From an uncultured Prevotellaceae bacterium (GTDB taxonomy: Bacteria; Bacteroidota; Bacteroidia; Bacteroidales; Bacteroidaceae), in assembly GCA_946188395.1 (NCBI GenBank), contig CAMHUU010000024.1:1-41136 (forward strand): DNA of 41,136 nucleotides, in the 5' to 3' direction. Positions 25,182-33,613 of the stretch are shown one piece after another (position 1 is the first letter of the stretch; every line of letters begins with the position of its first letter). Under the pieces are notes generated by a model, which was not told the DNA's origin, ran no database searches, and worked only from the letters and a program-made list of their open reading frames with translations. The position numbers and the translations under genes are program-made.

Positions 25182-27150
25182 ATCCGTCGTCCTGACGGAT
25201 TTTTTCTTCTTTTATCAGGAAAGCAAGGGCTGCATCGCACTCCTCCGTCGGCAACTGCAGGCGGAACAGTTCCGTGATGTGGTGACGCTGGTGGTCGGCC
25301 AGTAGCGCGAGGATGCGTTGGCGGGCTTCTTGTTGTCCTTCGGGTGTGACCAACTGGCCCTGTTCCGAAAGACACACATCGCATTGACCGCAATCCTTGG
25401 AGGTGTCCTCGCCAAAATATTCCAACAGCATACGACTTCGGCAACGATCTTTGGTTTGTGCATAACGCATCATAGCCTCAATGCGCAGGCGGTATTGCTC
25501 CAGGCGGTCTTCATAAATCTCGCGTGGCAACTGGATGTGCTCCTGATCCTCGCGACGCTGCATATAGCGGATGTAAGGTACTTGCTTGCGGGGAATGAAG
25601 CTGATGAGGTGGCGCATGGAGAGTGCTTTGAGGATGTCGTAGGTCTGCGGTTGCGAGAGTCCTGCCTGTTGGGCCAGCAGTCCCTCGTCGATGTAGCCGT
25701 AATCGGCAAAGAGTCCGCCATAGTTGCGCAGCAGGGCTACGATGACACGTTCCTCGTCGGGGGTTACCTGTTCCAAACGATATAAGTCGTCGCGGCCTAC
25801 CAGAAAACGCACACGAGCCTGGTGGTCGGCTTCCTCATCATACTCAATGTAGCCTGCCCGTTGCAGAATCTGCAGGGCTGAGTGGACGCGGATGGGGAAA
25901 TGTCGGAAACGCTGACAAAACTCCTCGATGTTGAACTCATGACTGACACCATAGCCGTCGCCCGTTGCAATCTGGTAGTAATAGGCCAAGTGTTCGTAGA
26001 CCTCTTTAATATAATCGCGCGGAGGAAAAGTGTCGTCGACACGCTTCGTCAGTTTGCCGTTGTCGTTGCCGTTATAGAGCAGCACAGCATGTGCGGGCTC
26101 TCCGTCACGTCCCGCACGGCCTGCCTCCTGGAAGTAAGCCTCCAACGAATCGGGGCAGTCGTAATGAATAACGATTCTGACGTCGGGCTTGTCGATGCCC
26201 ATACCAAAGGCATTGGTGGCCACCATGATGCGTACGGCATCGTGTTGCCAGTCGCGCTGACGACGATCCTTATCGGCATGGTCCAGTCCGGCATGATAGA
26301 AGGTGGCCGAGAGTCCTGCTTCCGTCAGGTGCTCGGCTATCTCGCGGGCATGGCGACGACTGCGCACATAGACGATGGCTGAACCGCTTGAATCCTGCAA
26401 TAAACGGATGAGCTCGAAATACTTGTCAGCGGCATAGTGAACCAGGTAGGCTAGGTTCTTGCGCTCGAAGGACATGCGGAATACGTTGAATCCGGTTTTG
26501 CCGGATTCTTCTGGTATTCCGGGCTTTTTGGAGAGCTTTTCCTGAATGTCCTCCACCACTTTGGGCGTGGCGGTGGCAGTCAGTGCCAGCACGGGGGCAT
26601 CAGGACAGATGTCGCGGATGTTGGCGATTTCCAGATACGATGGTCGGAAGTCGTAGCCCCATTGGGAAATACAGTGTGCCTCGTCGACGGTGATGAAGCT
26701 CACCTGCATATGGCGCAGCTTGGTCTGGAACAGACTGCTGCCCAGCCGTTCGGGCGACACATAGAGAATCTTGGTGCTGCCCAGGATGCAATTCTCCAGG
26801 GTGAGCAATACCTGTTCGTGCGTCATGCCGCTATAGATGGCTGCAGCACGGATGCCCAGCTGGCGCAGGTGGTGCACCTGGTCCTTCATGAGGGCGATGA
26901 GCGGAGTGATGACAATGCAAACACCTTCCTGGGCCAATGCTGGCACCTGGAAGGTGATGCTCTTACCGCCACCTGTTGGCATGAGCCCCAGTGTGTCGTG
27001 TCCACTACCGATGGACTCGATGATGTCGCGCTGAATGCCGCGAAAATCATCATAGCCCCAATAATCCTTTAGGATTTTTTGATATTTGAAGTTTGAAGTT
27101 TGAAGTTTTTGATTACACTCAATAGTGTTATGGTCTTTATCGCTACACAT
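25165..27150 (-). CDS. recQ: ATP-dependent DNA helicase RecQ
   Basis: 661 residues, 3'-5' helicase in recombination and repair. Walker A MPTGGGKS (57-64), DEAH (156-159) followed by CISQWGYDFRPSYL, TATATPKV (motif III), motif VI QEAGRAGRDG, and the zinc-binding cysteines CRSRMLLEYFG...DCGQCDVC. A winged-helix domain follows; there is no HRDC domain, so it is a short RecQ. The N-terminal 24 residues include a repeat-encoded segment (KLQTSNFKYQ, 15-24), making the exact start uncertain. It is 38 nt after recJ. Confidence 0.93.
   Translation of the reverse strand: MCSDKDHNTIECNQKLQTSNFKYQKILKDYWGYDDFRGIQRDIIESIGSGHDTLGLMPTGGGKSITFQVPALAQEGVCIVITPLIALMKDQVHHLRQLGIRAAAIYSGMTHEQVLLTLENCILGSTKILYVSPERLGSSLFQTKLRHMQVSFITVDEAHCISQWGYDFRPSYLEIANIRDICPDAPVLALTATATPKVVEDIQEKLSKKPGIPEESGKTGFNVFRMSFERKNLAYLVHYAADKYFELIRLLQDSSGSAIVYVRSRRHAREIAEHLTEAGLSATFYHAGLDHADKDRRQRDWQHDAVRIMVATNAFGMGIDKPDVRIVIHYDCPDSLEAYFQEAGRAGRDGEPAHAVLLYNGNDNGKLTKRVDDTFPPRDYIKEVYEHLAYYYQIATGDGYGVSHEFNIEEFCQRFRHFPIRVHSALQILQRAGYIEYDEEADHQARVRFLVGRDDLYRLEQVTPDEERVIVALLRNYGGLFADYGYIDEGLLAQQAGLSQPQTYDILKALSMRHLISFIPRKQVPYIRYMQRREDQEHIQLPREIYEDRLEQYRLRIEAMMRYAQTKDRCRSRMLLEYFGEDTSKDCGQCDVCLSEQGQLVTPEGQQEARQRILALLADHQRHHITELFRLQLPTEECDAALAFLIKEEKIRQDDGFIVLV
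27081..27108. repeat. 7-bp tandem repeat in the 5' coding end of recQ
   Basis: GATATTT followed by three perfect GAAGTTT units. It encodes part of the poorly conserved N-terminus of RecQ. Confidence 0.85.
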
Positions 27151-27168
27151 AATACTTCGAACAAATCA

Positions 27169-27196
27169 TAAATTTCAAACTTCAAACTTTAAACTT
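27169..27196. repeat. 7-bp tandem repeat at the recJ-recQ junction
   Basis: TAAATTT, CAAACTT, CAAACTT, TAAACTT. The recJ stop codon (complement of TTA at 27189-27191) lies in the array. The unit CAAACTT is the complement of the neighbouring GAAGTTT type, shifted. Confidence 0.85.
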
Positions 27197-28913
27197 CCTC
27201 CGACGGACTGATGTCTTCAATCTGCAGTTGTACCTCGCCGCGTTTGTAGGTGTTCTCCTCGATGGTGTAGACAATGTCGAACGAGCGCTTGGACTTGATG
27301 TAGCGTGCTGCTGCCGACTGTCCGAAGGCGATACCATTCATAACCACTGCCGACTTCGAATCGACGAGTTCCAGCTTGATATGCTCCTGATGGCGTCCCA
27401 CCACCTTTGATGTGCCGTAGTCGTAGACGTTGCGCGTTAGGAACAGCGGCTTTTCGTTGGCGGGTCCGTGGGGAGCCAGCTTTTTCAGTTCGTTGAGCAG
27501 GCGCTTGTTAATCTGGTGGAAGTCAACCTCCATGTCGATATCCAGCGTCTGTTGTGTCTGTTCGGGCATGATATGCGTGCTGACGAACTCCTGGAAGCGG
27601 CGACGGAACTCGGGAATGTTCTCCTGTTTCAGCGTCAGACCTACGGCATAGGTGTGTCCGCCAAAGTTCTCGAGCAGGTCGCGACACGACTTGATGGCTT
27701 CGTAGATGTCGAAGCCTGCCACCGAGCGTGCAGAACCCGAGGCCACACCATTGATGATGGTCAGTACGACGGTAGGACGGAAGTAGAGTTCCGTCAGTCG
27801 TGATGCCACGATGCCCACCACGCCTTTCTTCCAACCTTCGTCATAGAGCACGATTGACTTCTGGTGCTGCTGGCTTTCCAGACGGGCCACAATTTCGTTG
27901 GCCTCTTCCGTCATCTGCTTGTCCACATCGCGTCGCTGGTCGTTATACTCGTTGATGCGCGTCGCCTCCTCAAGGGCACGCTTCAGGTCTTTCTCCACCA
28001 GCAGCGTTACCGTTTCCGTACCGTTCTGCATACGTCCAGAGGCATTAATACGCGGACCAATCTTGAACATGATGTCGCTCATGGTCAGTTCGCGACCCGT
28101 CAGCCCGCAGATTTCGATGATGGCTTTCAGACCTATCGATGGGCTTTGGTTCAGCTGTTTCAGTCCGTGGAAGGCCAGTATGCGGTTCTCGCCGTCGATG
28201 GGTACCAGGTCGGCTGCAATGCTCAATGCACAAAAGTCGAGCAGGGGAATCAGTCGCGAGAAGGGGATGCCGTTGTTCTTGGCAAAGGCCTGCATGAGTT
28301 TGAATCCTACACCGCATCCCGATAGGTGGTGATACGGGTAGGTAGAGTCCGCACGCTTGGGGTTGAGGATGGCCACTGCGGGTGGCATCACGTCGTCGGG
28401 AACATGATGGTCGCAGATGATGAAGTCTACGCCCAACGACTTCGCGTACGCTATTTCGTCGATTGCCTTGATACCGCAATCGAGCACGATAATCAATTTT
28501 ACACCGTTCTCTGCCGCATAGTCTATACCCTTGATGCTGACGCCGTAACCTTCTTCGTAACGGTCGGGGATATAGTACTCCATGTTGGAGTAGAACTGCT
28601 GCAGGAATTTATACACCAAAGCTACTGCTGTACATCCATCCACGTCGTAGTCGCCCCAGACCATGATGCGCTCTTTTCGGCCCATCGCGTCATTTAGGCG
28701 GTCTACTGCCACGTCCATGTCGTTCATCAGGAACGGGTCAATCAGCTCGTTGAGCATGGGGCGGAAGAAACGCTTGGCGGCACTCTCCGTCTTGATGCCT
28801 CGCTGAATCAGCAGGTTAGCCATGACAGGACTCATTCCTATCTTCTCGGCCAACTCTTTAGCCGCTTGCAGTCTTTCTGGTGTAGGTGGTTCGTAATTCC
28901 ATTTAAACTGCAT
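27189..28913 (-). CDS. recJ: Single-stranded-DNA-specific exonuclease RecJ
   Basis: 574 residues, 5'-3' exonuclease of the DHH family. Motif I is VWGDYDVDGCTA (Asp88, Asp90, Asp92), then VLDCGIKA, then the DHH triad at 168-170 (ICDHHVPDD). A DHHA1 domain with NFGGHTYAVGLTL and a C-terminal OB-type region follow. It is between the C1 peptidase (29-nt gap) and recQ in one transcription direction. RecJ and RecQ act together in the RecF pathway, which fits the gene order. Confidence 0.95.
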   Translation of the reverse strand: MQFKWNYEPPTPERLQAAKELAEKIGMSPVMANLLIQRGIKTESAAKRFFRPMLNELIDPFLMNDMDVAVDRLNDAMGRKERIMVWGDYDVDGCTAVALVYKFLQQFYSNMEYYIPDRYEEGYGVSIKGIDYAAENGVKLIIVLDCGIKAIDEIAYAKSLGVDFIICDHHVPDDVMPPAVAILNPKRADSTYPYHHLSGCGVGFKLMQAFAKNNGIPFSRLIPLLDFCALSIAADLVPIDGENRILAFHGLKQLNQSPSIGLKAIIEICGLTGRELTMSDIMFKIGPRINASGRMQNGTETVTLLVEKDLKRALEEATRINEYNDQRRDVDKQMTEEANEIVARLESQQHQKSIVLYDEGWKKGVVGIVASRLTELYFRPTVVLTIINGVASGSARSVAGFDIYEAIKSCRDLLENFGGHTYAVGLTLKQENIPEFRRRFQEFVSTHIMPEQTQQTLDIDMEVDFHQINKRLLNELKKLAPHGPANEKPLFLTRNVYDYGTSKVVGRHQEHIKLELVDSKSAVVMNGIAFGQSAAARYIKSKRSFDIVYTIEENTYKRGEVQLQIEDISPSEEV

Positions 28914-28942
28914 TTACCTTGTTCTTTAGGTTTGTCCTGTGG

Positions 28943-30145
28943 CTATAGGCCCAATTTCTTACGAATGTCCTTGGGTATGGCGTTCTTGTTGATGAGGAAG
29001 TCCATCGTGTTGGCAGCGATGAAGGTCTTGGTCATATACCAGATGCCCTTGTAGTCGCCTGTTTCGCCCCACGAGTTCTTCACCATGTAATATTCCTTGC
29101 CGTTCTGGTCCTTGGCAACACCGTAAATCAGCATTCCGTGGTCGTCAGTCAGTTCCCAGTTGTCAAAACGCTCCTGGCGCAGTTCCTGGGTGGCTACTAT
29201 CTCGGGCACATTGCAGCCCAGCGAGTCGATGATGTCACGCTTCTTGGCGGTAGTCAGCTTCAGCCACTTGGCCATGTCGCTGCCACGCAGGCTCTGGGTA
29301 GCCTTGCCGTCGATGGCATAAGCCAGTCCGGTGCGGGTGAATCCGTCTTCCGACACGTCACCGCCCCAGGCGATGGTATAGCCCTTGTCGATGGCATTGT
29401 CGATGACCTGCATCATTTCGTCCATCGGCAGGTTGTACGACTGCGGGAAGCGCCAGTTGTCCTGCACCTCTACAGCGAACGTGGTGTAGAAAGGATGGTG
29501 CGTGTAGCTGGTGATGCTGACATAGTCGTCCAGATTGATGCCGAGCGTTTGCACGAAGCTCTTCGGGGTGTACTTCTTGCCCTCATAGGTAAACTCCTCG
29601 GGGCACTTGCCCAGATAAGCATCGAGGATGCCTTGCAGACCGACCTTCCACTGGTTCGAAATCTTCTTGGCGTCGCTTTTGGCGATAGCAGCCACGTATG
29701 GCTCCAGCAGTTTGAAGAACTCGTTGAAGTTGTTCAGCGAGTCGCCATATAGCGAACCCGGGAACGGCATAATGCCCTGGGGAATGATGCCGTGAGTCTT
29801 CATCGTGGCCAGCACGTCTTCTGCCGAACCACCCTGTGCAAACTGGCAGTCACCATGGTAGCGCACCACCTGGATGGCACGTTCCATGTAGGTCTTGTTG
29901 GCTACGAACGACTCGTCGAGGTCGTAGGTCTTACCGGTGGCTTTCAGAATTTCGGCCTCAAAGAACGACAGGGTGGAGTAGTCCCAACACGTGCCGCTTC
30001 GGTTCTGGTCCTTAATGCTGGTGATAGGGTTCTCCTTAATCACCGTGAACACCGGTTTGTTTTTGTTGACGGAGTCTTTCTTTGCCTCCGCCTGCACTCC
30101 TGTCGCAATCAATGCGAACAGGGCCAAAGTCATTAATTTTCTCAT
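28943..30145 (-). CDS. Secreted C1-family cysteine peptidase (bleomycin hydrolase/aminopeptidase C-like)
   Basis: 400 residues with a signal peptide (about 1-19, TGVQA). The papain-fold active site is visible: Gln47 and Cys53 in QNRSGTCWDYST, histidine in DDHGMLIYG, asparagine in VKNSWGE. The spacing and the block SFVANKTYMERA are like C1B (BleH/PepC) enzymes, but unlike cytoplasmic PepC this one is exported. It lies 44 nt after pepP and 29 nt before recJ. Confidence 0.9.
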   Translation of the reverse strand: MRKLMTLALFALIATGVQAEAKKDSVNKNKPVFTVIKENPITSIKDQNRSGTCWDYSTLSFFEAEILKATGKTYDLDESFVANKTYMERAIQVVRYHGDCQFAQGGSAEDVLATMKTHGIIPQGIMPFPGSLYGDSLNNFNEFFKLLEPYVAAIAKSDAKKISNQWKVGLQGILDAYLGKCPEEFTYEGKKYTPKSFVQTLGINLDDYVSITSYTHHPFYTTFAVEVQDNWRFPQSYNLPMDEMMQVIDNAIDKGYTIAWGGDVSEDGFTRTGLAYAIDGKATQSLRGSDMAKWLKLTTAKKRDIIDSLGCNVPEIVATQELRQERFDNWELTDDHGMLIYGVAKDQNGKEYYMVKNSWGETGDYKGIWYMTKTFIAANTMDFLINKNAIPKDIRKKLGL

Positions 30146-30189
30146 TACTTTTCTCTTTTTTATTGTGTTATTTTATTGTATTCAAAAAC

Positions 30190-31593
30190 TTAACCGGCGT
30201 TGTGCGCCATGAATTCCTCCAGTTCCTGGGGGTGATACGGGATGCGCTTCGAGCCCAGGAAACGGCAACCGTCCTTCGTAATCAGCACATCGTCCTCGAT
30301 GCGAATGCCACCGAAGTCCTTGTATGTTTCGATTTTGTCGAAACACAAGAACTCCTTACAATGACCGCTAGCTTTCCACTCGTCGATGAGGGCAGGGATG
30401 AAGTAGATGCCCGGCTCGTCAGTTACGACGAAACCTTCCTCCAGTCTGCGACCCATGCGCAGACAGTTGGTACCGAACTGCTCCAGGTTGGGACGTGTCT
30501 CGTCATCGAAACCTACGTAAATCTGTCCCAGTCCTTCCATGTCGTGTACGTCCATGCCCATCATGTGTCCCAGTCCGTGGGGCAGGAACATGGCGTGGGC
30601 ACCCTGACGGACGGCCTCGTCGGTGTCGCCCTTCATGAGTCCCAGCTCCTTCAGCCGTTCCGTCATCATGCGGCATACGGCAAAGTGTACGTCCATATAT
30701 TTCACGCCGGGCTTGGCGACTTCCAATACGTAGTCGTGGCAGGCCTCGACGATGCTGTATATCTCGCGTTGGCGCTGGGTGAACTTGCCGTTCACGGGCA
30801 TCGTGCGGGTGTGATCCGAGCAGTAGTCTTCCAGTTCGCACCCTGCGTCGCATAGCACCAGTCGTCCGTCCTCCAGTTTTGCTGCTGACGGATTGCCGTG
30901 CATGATTTCTCCATGTTGGCTAAAAATCGTGGCGAAACTCGTTCCGTTGGCCAACGAACGGGCGATGCCGTCTACCTGACCGCCAATGAAACGCTCCGTC
31001 ACACCGGGCTTCACCAGCAGCTGCGCTGTGGTATGCATCGCATAGCCCACGTCGCAGGCGCGGTCGATGGCTGCAATCTCCTGCGGCTCTTTGGTGGCGC
31101 GCATCTTGACGACGGCCTTGATGAGCTGCAGCGAGGCGGCCTCCTTCTGCTTCGAAGGATGGATGCCCAGCAGGTCCATGATTTGTATCTTCGTGTCATG
31201 TCGGTAAGGCGGCAGGAAATGCACTGTCCGGTGTGTCGCAATGGCATTGCGACATACTGAGCTGAGTTGTGCCAACGGGGCGGTTTTGCTGATGCCTACC
31301 TCGGCAGCCAGGTCGCTGACGGTCGGGGTGAAGCCCATCCAGACGATGTCTTCCACGTCGATGTCGTCGCCAAACAGCCACTCTTCGTCGTTGTCGATGT
31401 CGATGACGCCCACCAGTCCGTCGCGGTGCTGTCCGAAATAATACAGGAACGATGAGTCCTGGCGCATGGGAGCATACGCATTAGCGGGGTAATTACAAGG
31501 TGCCTCGTTGTTGCCGAAGAGCACGATTACGCCCTCGCCAACCAGCCTTTTTAGTTCCGCCCTGCGACGGATGTATGTGTCCTTATCAAACAT
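30190..31593 (-). CDS. pepP: Xaa-Pro aminopeptidase (M24B)
   Basis: 467 residues from ATG 31593; 41 further in-frame codons upstream overlap the promoter and are rejected. The N-terminal creatinase-like domain has SSFLYYFGQ. The pita-bread catalytic domain has dimetal ligands in LVLCDAGCELEDYCSDHTRTMPV (seen as CDAGCE and SDHTRTMP), HGLGHMMGMDVHD, TDEPGIYF and GGIRIEDDVL. It is first in a likely operon with the C1 peptidase, recJ and recQ; the two peptidases suggest a shared role in peptide use. Confidence 0.94.
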   Translation of the reverse strand: MFDKDTYIRRRAELKRLVGEGVIVLFGNNEAPCNYPANAYAPMRQDSSFLYYFGQHRDGLVGVIDIDNDEEWLFGDDIDVEDIVWMGFTPTVSDLAAEVGISKTAPLAQLSSVCRNAIATHRTVHFLPPYRHDTKIQIMDLLGIHPSKQKEAASLQLIKAVVKMRATKEPQEIAAIDRACDVGYAMHTTAQLLVKPGVTERFIGGQVDGIARSLANGTSFATIFSQHGEIMHGNPSAAKLEDGRLVLCDAGCELEDYCSDHTRTMPVNGKFTQRQREIYSIVEACHDYVLEVAKPGVKYMDVHFAVCRMMTERLKELGLMKGDTDEAVRQGAHAMFLPHGLGHMMGMDVHDMEGLGQIYVGFDDETRPNLEQFGTNCLRMGRRLEEGFVVTDEPGIYFIPALIDEWKASGHCKEFLCFDKIETYKDFGGIRIEDDVLITKDGCRFLGSKRIPYHPQELEEFMAHNAG

Positions 31594-31621
31594 GTCTTCA
31601 ATCTTGCGTTTTAGTGTCAGC

Positions 31622-31638
31622 GTACCCCTATAGGGTAC
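31622..31638. promoter_or_regulatory. Palindrome in the pepP leader
   Basis: GTACCC-CTATA-GGGTAC, perfect 6-bp arms, 10 nt downstream of the pepP -7 box. It may be an operator or the first hairpin of the transcript. Confidence 0.35.
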
Positions 31639-31647
31639 AAATCGGTG

Positions 31648-31679
31648 CAAAGATACAAAATATCGTACATAAAACCAAA
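31648..31679 (-). promoter_or_regulatory. Promoter of the pepP operon
   Basis: TTTG (31676-31679), a 20-nt spacer and TATCTTTG (31648-31655) on the minus strand, 54 nt before ATG 31593. Confidence 0.8.
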
Positions 31680-31706
31680 TTTTTTTGCATATTCCTTTTA
31701 ATTTTT

Positions 31707-31734
31707 CACTCTTCACTCTTCACTCTTCACTTTT
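31707..31734. repeat. 7-bp tandem repeat between pepP and truA
   Basis: CACTCTT, CACTCTT, CACTCTT, CACTTTT, in the divergent promoter region. Confidence 0.92.
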
Positions 31735-31789
31735 TTTTGTACTTTGACCCTGTCGAAAGTAGGCTTCATCTCAGAAAAACTCAAATATA

Positions 31790-31821
31790 TTTGGTTTTTC
31801 ATTCGATTTGCACTACCTTTG
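31790..31821 (+). promoter_or_regulatory. Promoter of truA
   Basis: TTTG (31790-31793), a 20-nt spacer and TACCTTTG (31814-31821). The truA ATG is 9 nt further, so the message is nearly leaderless. Confidence 0.8.
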
Positions 31822-31830
31822 CACGCTGTT

Positions 31831-32565
31831 ATGAGGTATTTCGTATGGTTTAGCTACGACGGCACAGCCTATCACGGCTGGCAGATTCAGCCCAATGGTA
31901 CGACGGTGCAGAGCGAACTGCAGCGCTGCCTTTCCGTGCTGTTGCGCGAGGAGGTGACGGTCACTGGTGCAGGGCGCACTGACACGGGGGTTCACGCCCG
32001 TCGTATGGCGGCCCATTTCGATACCCAGCAGGCGTTCGACCCTGAGGTGCTGACACGTAAACTCAACGGACTGTTGCATCAGGACATTGCCGTCTACAGC
32101 GTCGAACCCGTCAGCGACGACCTGCATGCGCGCTTTTCGGCTATCGAGCGCACCTACCGTTACTATGTCCACACCCGCAAGGACCCGTTCCTACGCATGT
32201 TTTCACTCGAACTGCACTACCAGCTGGACTACGACCTGATGAACGAGGCGGGGCGAATACTGACCGAATACGACGACTTCGGGGCCTTCTGCAAGGCGGG
32301 CAGCGACGTCAAGACGACACTCTGCCAGGTGACACATGCCCAATGGCATCAGACGTCGCCCACGACATGGTATTTCCAGATTACCGCCAACCGCTTCCTG
32401 CGCAACATGGTGCGTGCTGTCGTTGGCACGCTGGTCGAGGTGGGCCGCGGTCGCATGACGCTCGACGACTTCCGGCAGGTCATCGAGGGCAAGCAGCGTA
32501 CTCAGGCAGGTGAATCGATGCCTGCGAAGGCGCTGTTCTTGGAAGATGTAAAATATGAACCGTAA
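31831..32565 (+). CDS. truA: tRNA pseudouridine synthase A
   Basis: Forms pseudouridine at positions 38-40 of tRNAs. 244 residues. Catalytic Asp51 lies in GAGRTDTGVHA; other blocks are YDGTAYHGWQIQPNGTTVQ, FSAIERTYRYYV and FLRNMVRAVVGTLVEVGRG. ATG 31831 gives the standard N-terminus; the longer frame upstream runs through the promoter. It is followed after 49 nt by a DMT-family transporter gene. Confidence 0.96.
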   Translation: MRYFVWFSYDGTAYHGWQIQPNGTTVQSELQRCLSVLLREEVTVTGAGRTDTGVHARRMAAHFDTQQAFDPEVLTRKLNGLLHQDIAVYSVEPVSDDLHARFSAIERTYRYYVHTRKDPFLRMFSLELHYQLDYDLMNEAGRILTEYDDFGAFCKAGSDVKTTLCQVTHAQWHQTSPTTWYFQITANRFLRNMVRAVVGTLVEVGRGRMTLDDFRQVIEGKQRTQAGESMPAKALFLEDVKYEP

Positions 32566-32614
32566 TCTCGATATAAAGTTATAACGGTATAACGACAAAA
32601 GAATTGATAACGAT

Positions 32615-33535
32615 ATGGCCTGGTTGATATTGGCTTTTATGTCAGCAGCACTCTTGGGCTGCTACGACTCTCTGAAGAAGGATGCACTGCGTGGTAATGC
32701 CGTGCTTCCTGTATTGTTTCTGAATACCTTGTTTTCGTCGCTCATCTTCCTGCCGTTTATCGTGATCAGCGCAGGCTCGACGGTGCTCGACGGAACGATG
32801 TTTCACGTCGCCTCTGGTGGGTGGGACATGCATAAATACATTCTCCTGAAAGCGCTCATCGTGCTCTCTAGCTGGGTGCTCGGCTATTTCGGCATGAAAC
32901 ACCTGCCGCTGACCATCGTCGGCCCCATCAATGCCACGCGCCCGGTGATGGTGCTCGTCGGTGCCTTGCTGGTGTTTGGCGAACGGCTCAACGTGTGGCA
33001 GTGGATTGGCGTCCTGCTGGCTGTTGCTTCGTTCCTGCTACTCAGCCGCAGCGGTAAGAAGGAAGGTATTGATTTCAAGCGCGACCACTATATCTGGATG
33101 ATTGTCGGTGCTGCCGTCATGGGGGCCATCAGCGGACTCTACGATAAATACCTGATGGCGCCTGTTGCCGATGGCGGCATCGGACTCGACCGCATGATGG
33201 TACAGTCGTGGTACAACATCTACCAGTGCTTCATGATGCTTGCCATGTTGTGGCTGCTGTGGTGGCCCAAACACCACGAAACCACACCCTTCCATTGGAG
33301 TTGGTCCATCATCGGTGTCAGCATCTTCCTCTCGACGGCCGATTTCCTGTATTTCTATTCTCTGTCGCTGCCCGACGCCATGATCAGCATCGTCTCCATG
33401 ATCCGACGGGGCAGCGTGGTGGTCAGCTTCCTGTTTGGGGCAGCCTTCTTCCACGAGAAAAATCTCAAGGCAAAGGCCTTCGACCTGGCATTGGTACTCC
33501 TCGGAATGTTGTTCCTCTACATTGGCTCGAAATAA
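32615..33535 (+). CDS. EamA/DMT-family membrane transporter
   Basis: 306 residues with about ten hydrophobic helices in two homologous halves, as in the drug/metabolite transporter superfamily. The first half ends with LPLTIVGPINATRPVMVLVGALLVFGE (in parts: LPLTIVGPINATRP, LVGALLVFGERLN), a typical EamA helix 4/5 block; the second half ends SIVSMIRRGSVVVSFLFGAAFFHEKNLKAKAF. Substrate unknown. It lies between truA and trpS; its stop codon abuts a heptamer repeat. Confidence 0.87.
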   Translation: MAWLILAFMSAALLGCYDSLKKDALRGNAVLPVLFLNTLFSSLIFLPFIVISAGSTVLDGTMFHVASGGWDMHKYILLKALIVLSSWVLGYFGMKHLPLTIVGPINATRPVMVLVGALLVFGERLNVWQWIGVLLAVASFLLLSRSGKKEGIDFKRDHYIWMIVGAAVMGAISGLYDKYLMAPVADGGIGLDRMMVQSWYNIYQCFMMLAMLWLLWWPKHHETTPFHWSWSIIGVSIFLSTADFLYFYSLSLPDAMISIVSMIRRGSVVVSFLFGAAFFHEKNLKAKAFDLALVLLGMLFLYIGSK

Positions 33536-33569
33536 TTTTCTCATTTCTTATTTCTCATTTCTCATTTTT
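33535..33569. repeat. 7-bp tandem repeat in the trpS promoter region
   Basis: ATTTTCT, CATTTCT, TATTTCT, CATTTCT, CATTTTT. It starts at the DMT transporter stop codon and ends 5 nt before the trpS -7 box, so it occupies the -33 position. Confidence 0.88.
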
Positions 33570-33574
33570 TTTTG

Positions 33575-33582
33575 TACCTTTG
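33575..33582 (+). promoter_or_regulatory. -7 box of trpS
   Basis: TACCTTTG, 31 nt before the trpS ATG. The expected -33 TTTG is replaced by heptamer repeat sequence. Confidence 0.6.
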
Positions 33583-33613
33583 CAGCCAAAATTGAAAAAA
33601 AGTATTAAAACTT

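Noticed and set aside
31594..31716. 41-codon N-terminal extension of pepP
   Set aside because: It crosses the promoter and would be upstream of the transcription start; the family N-terminus fits ATG 31593.
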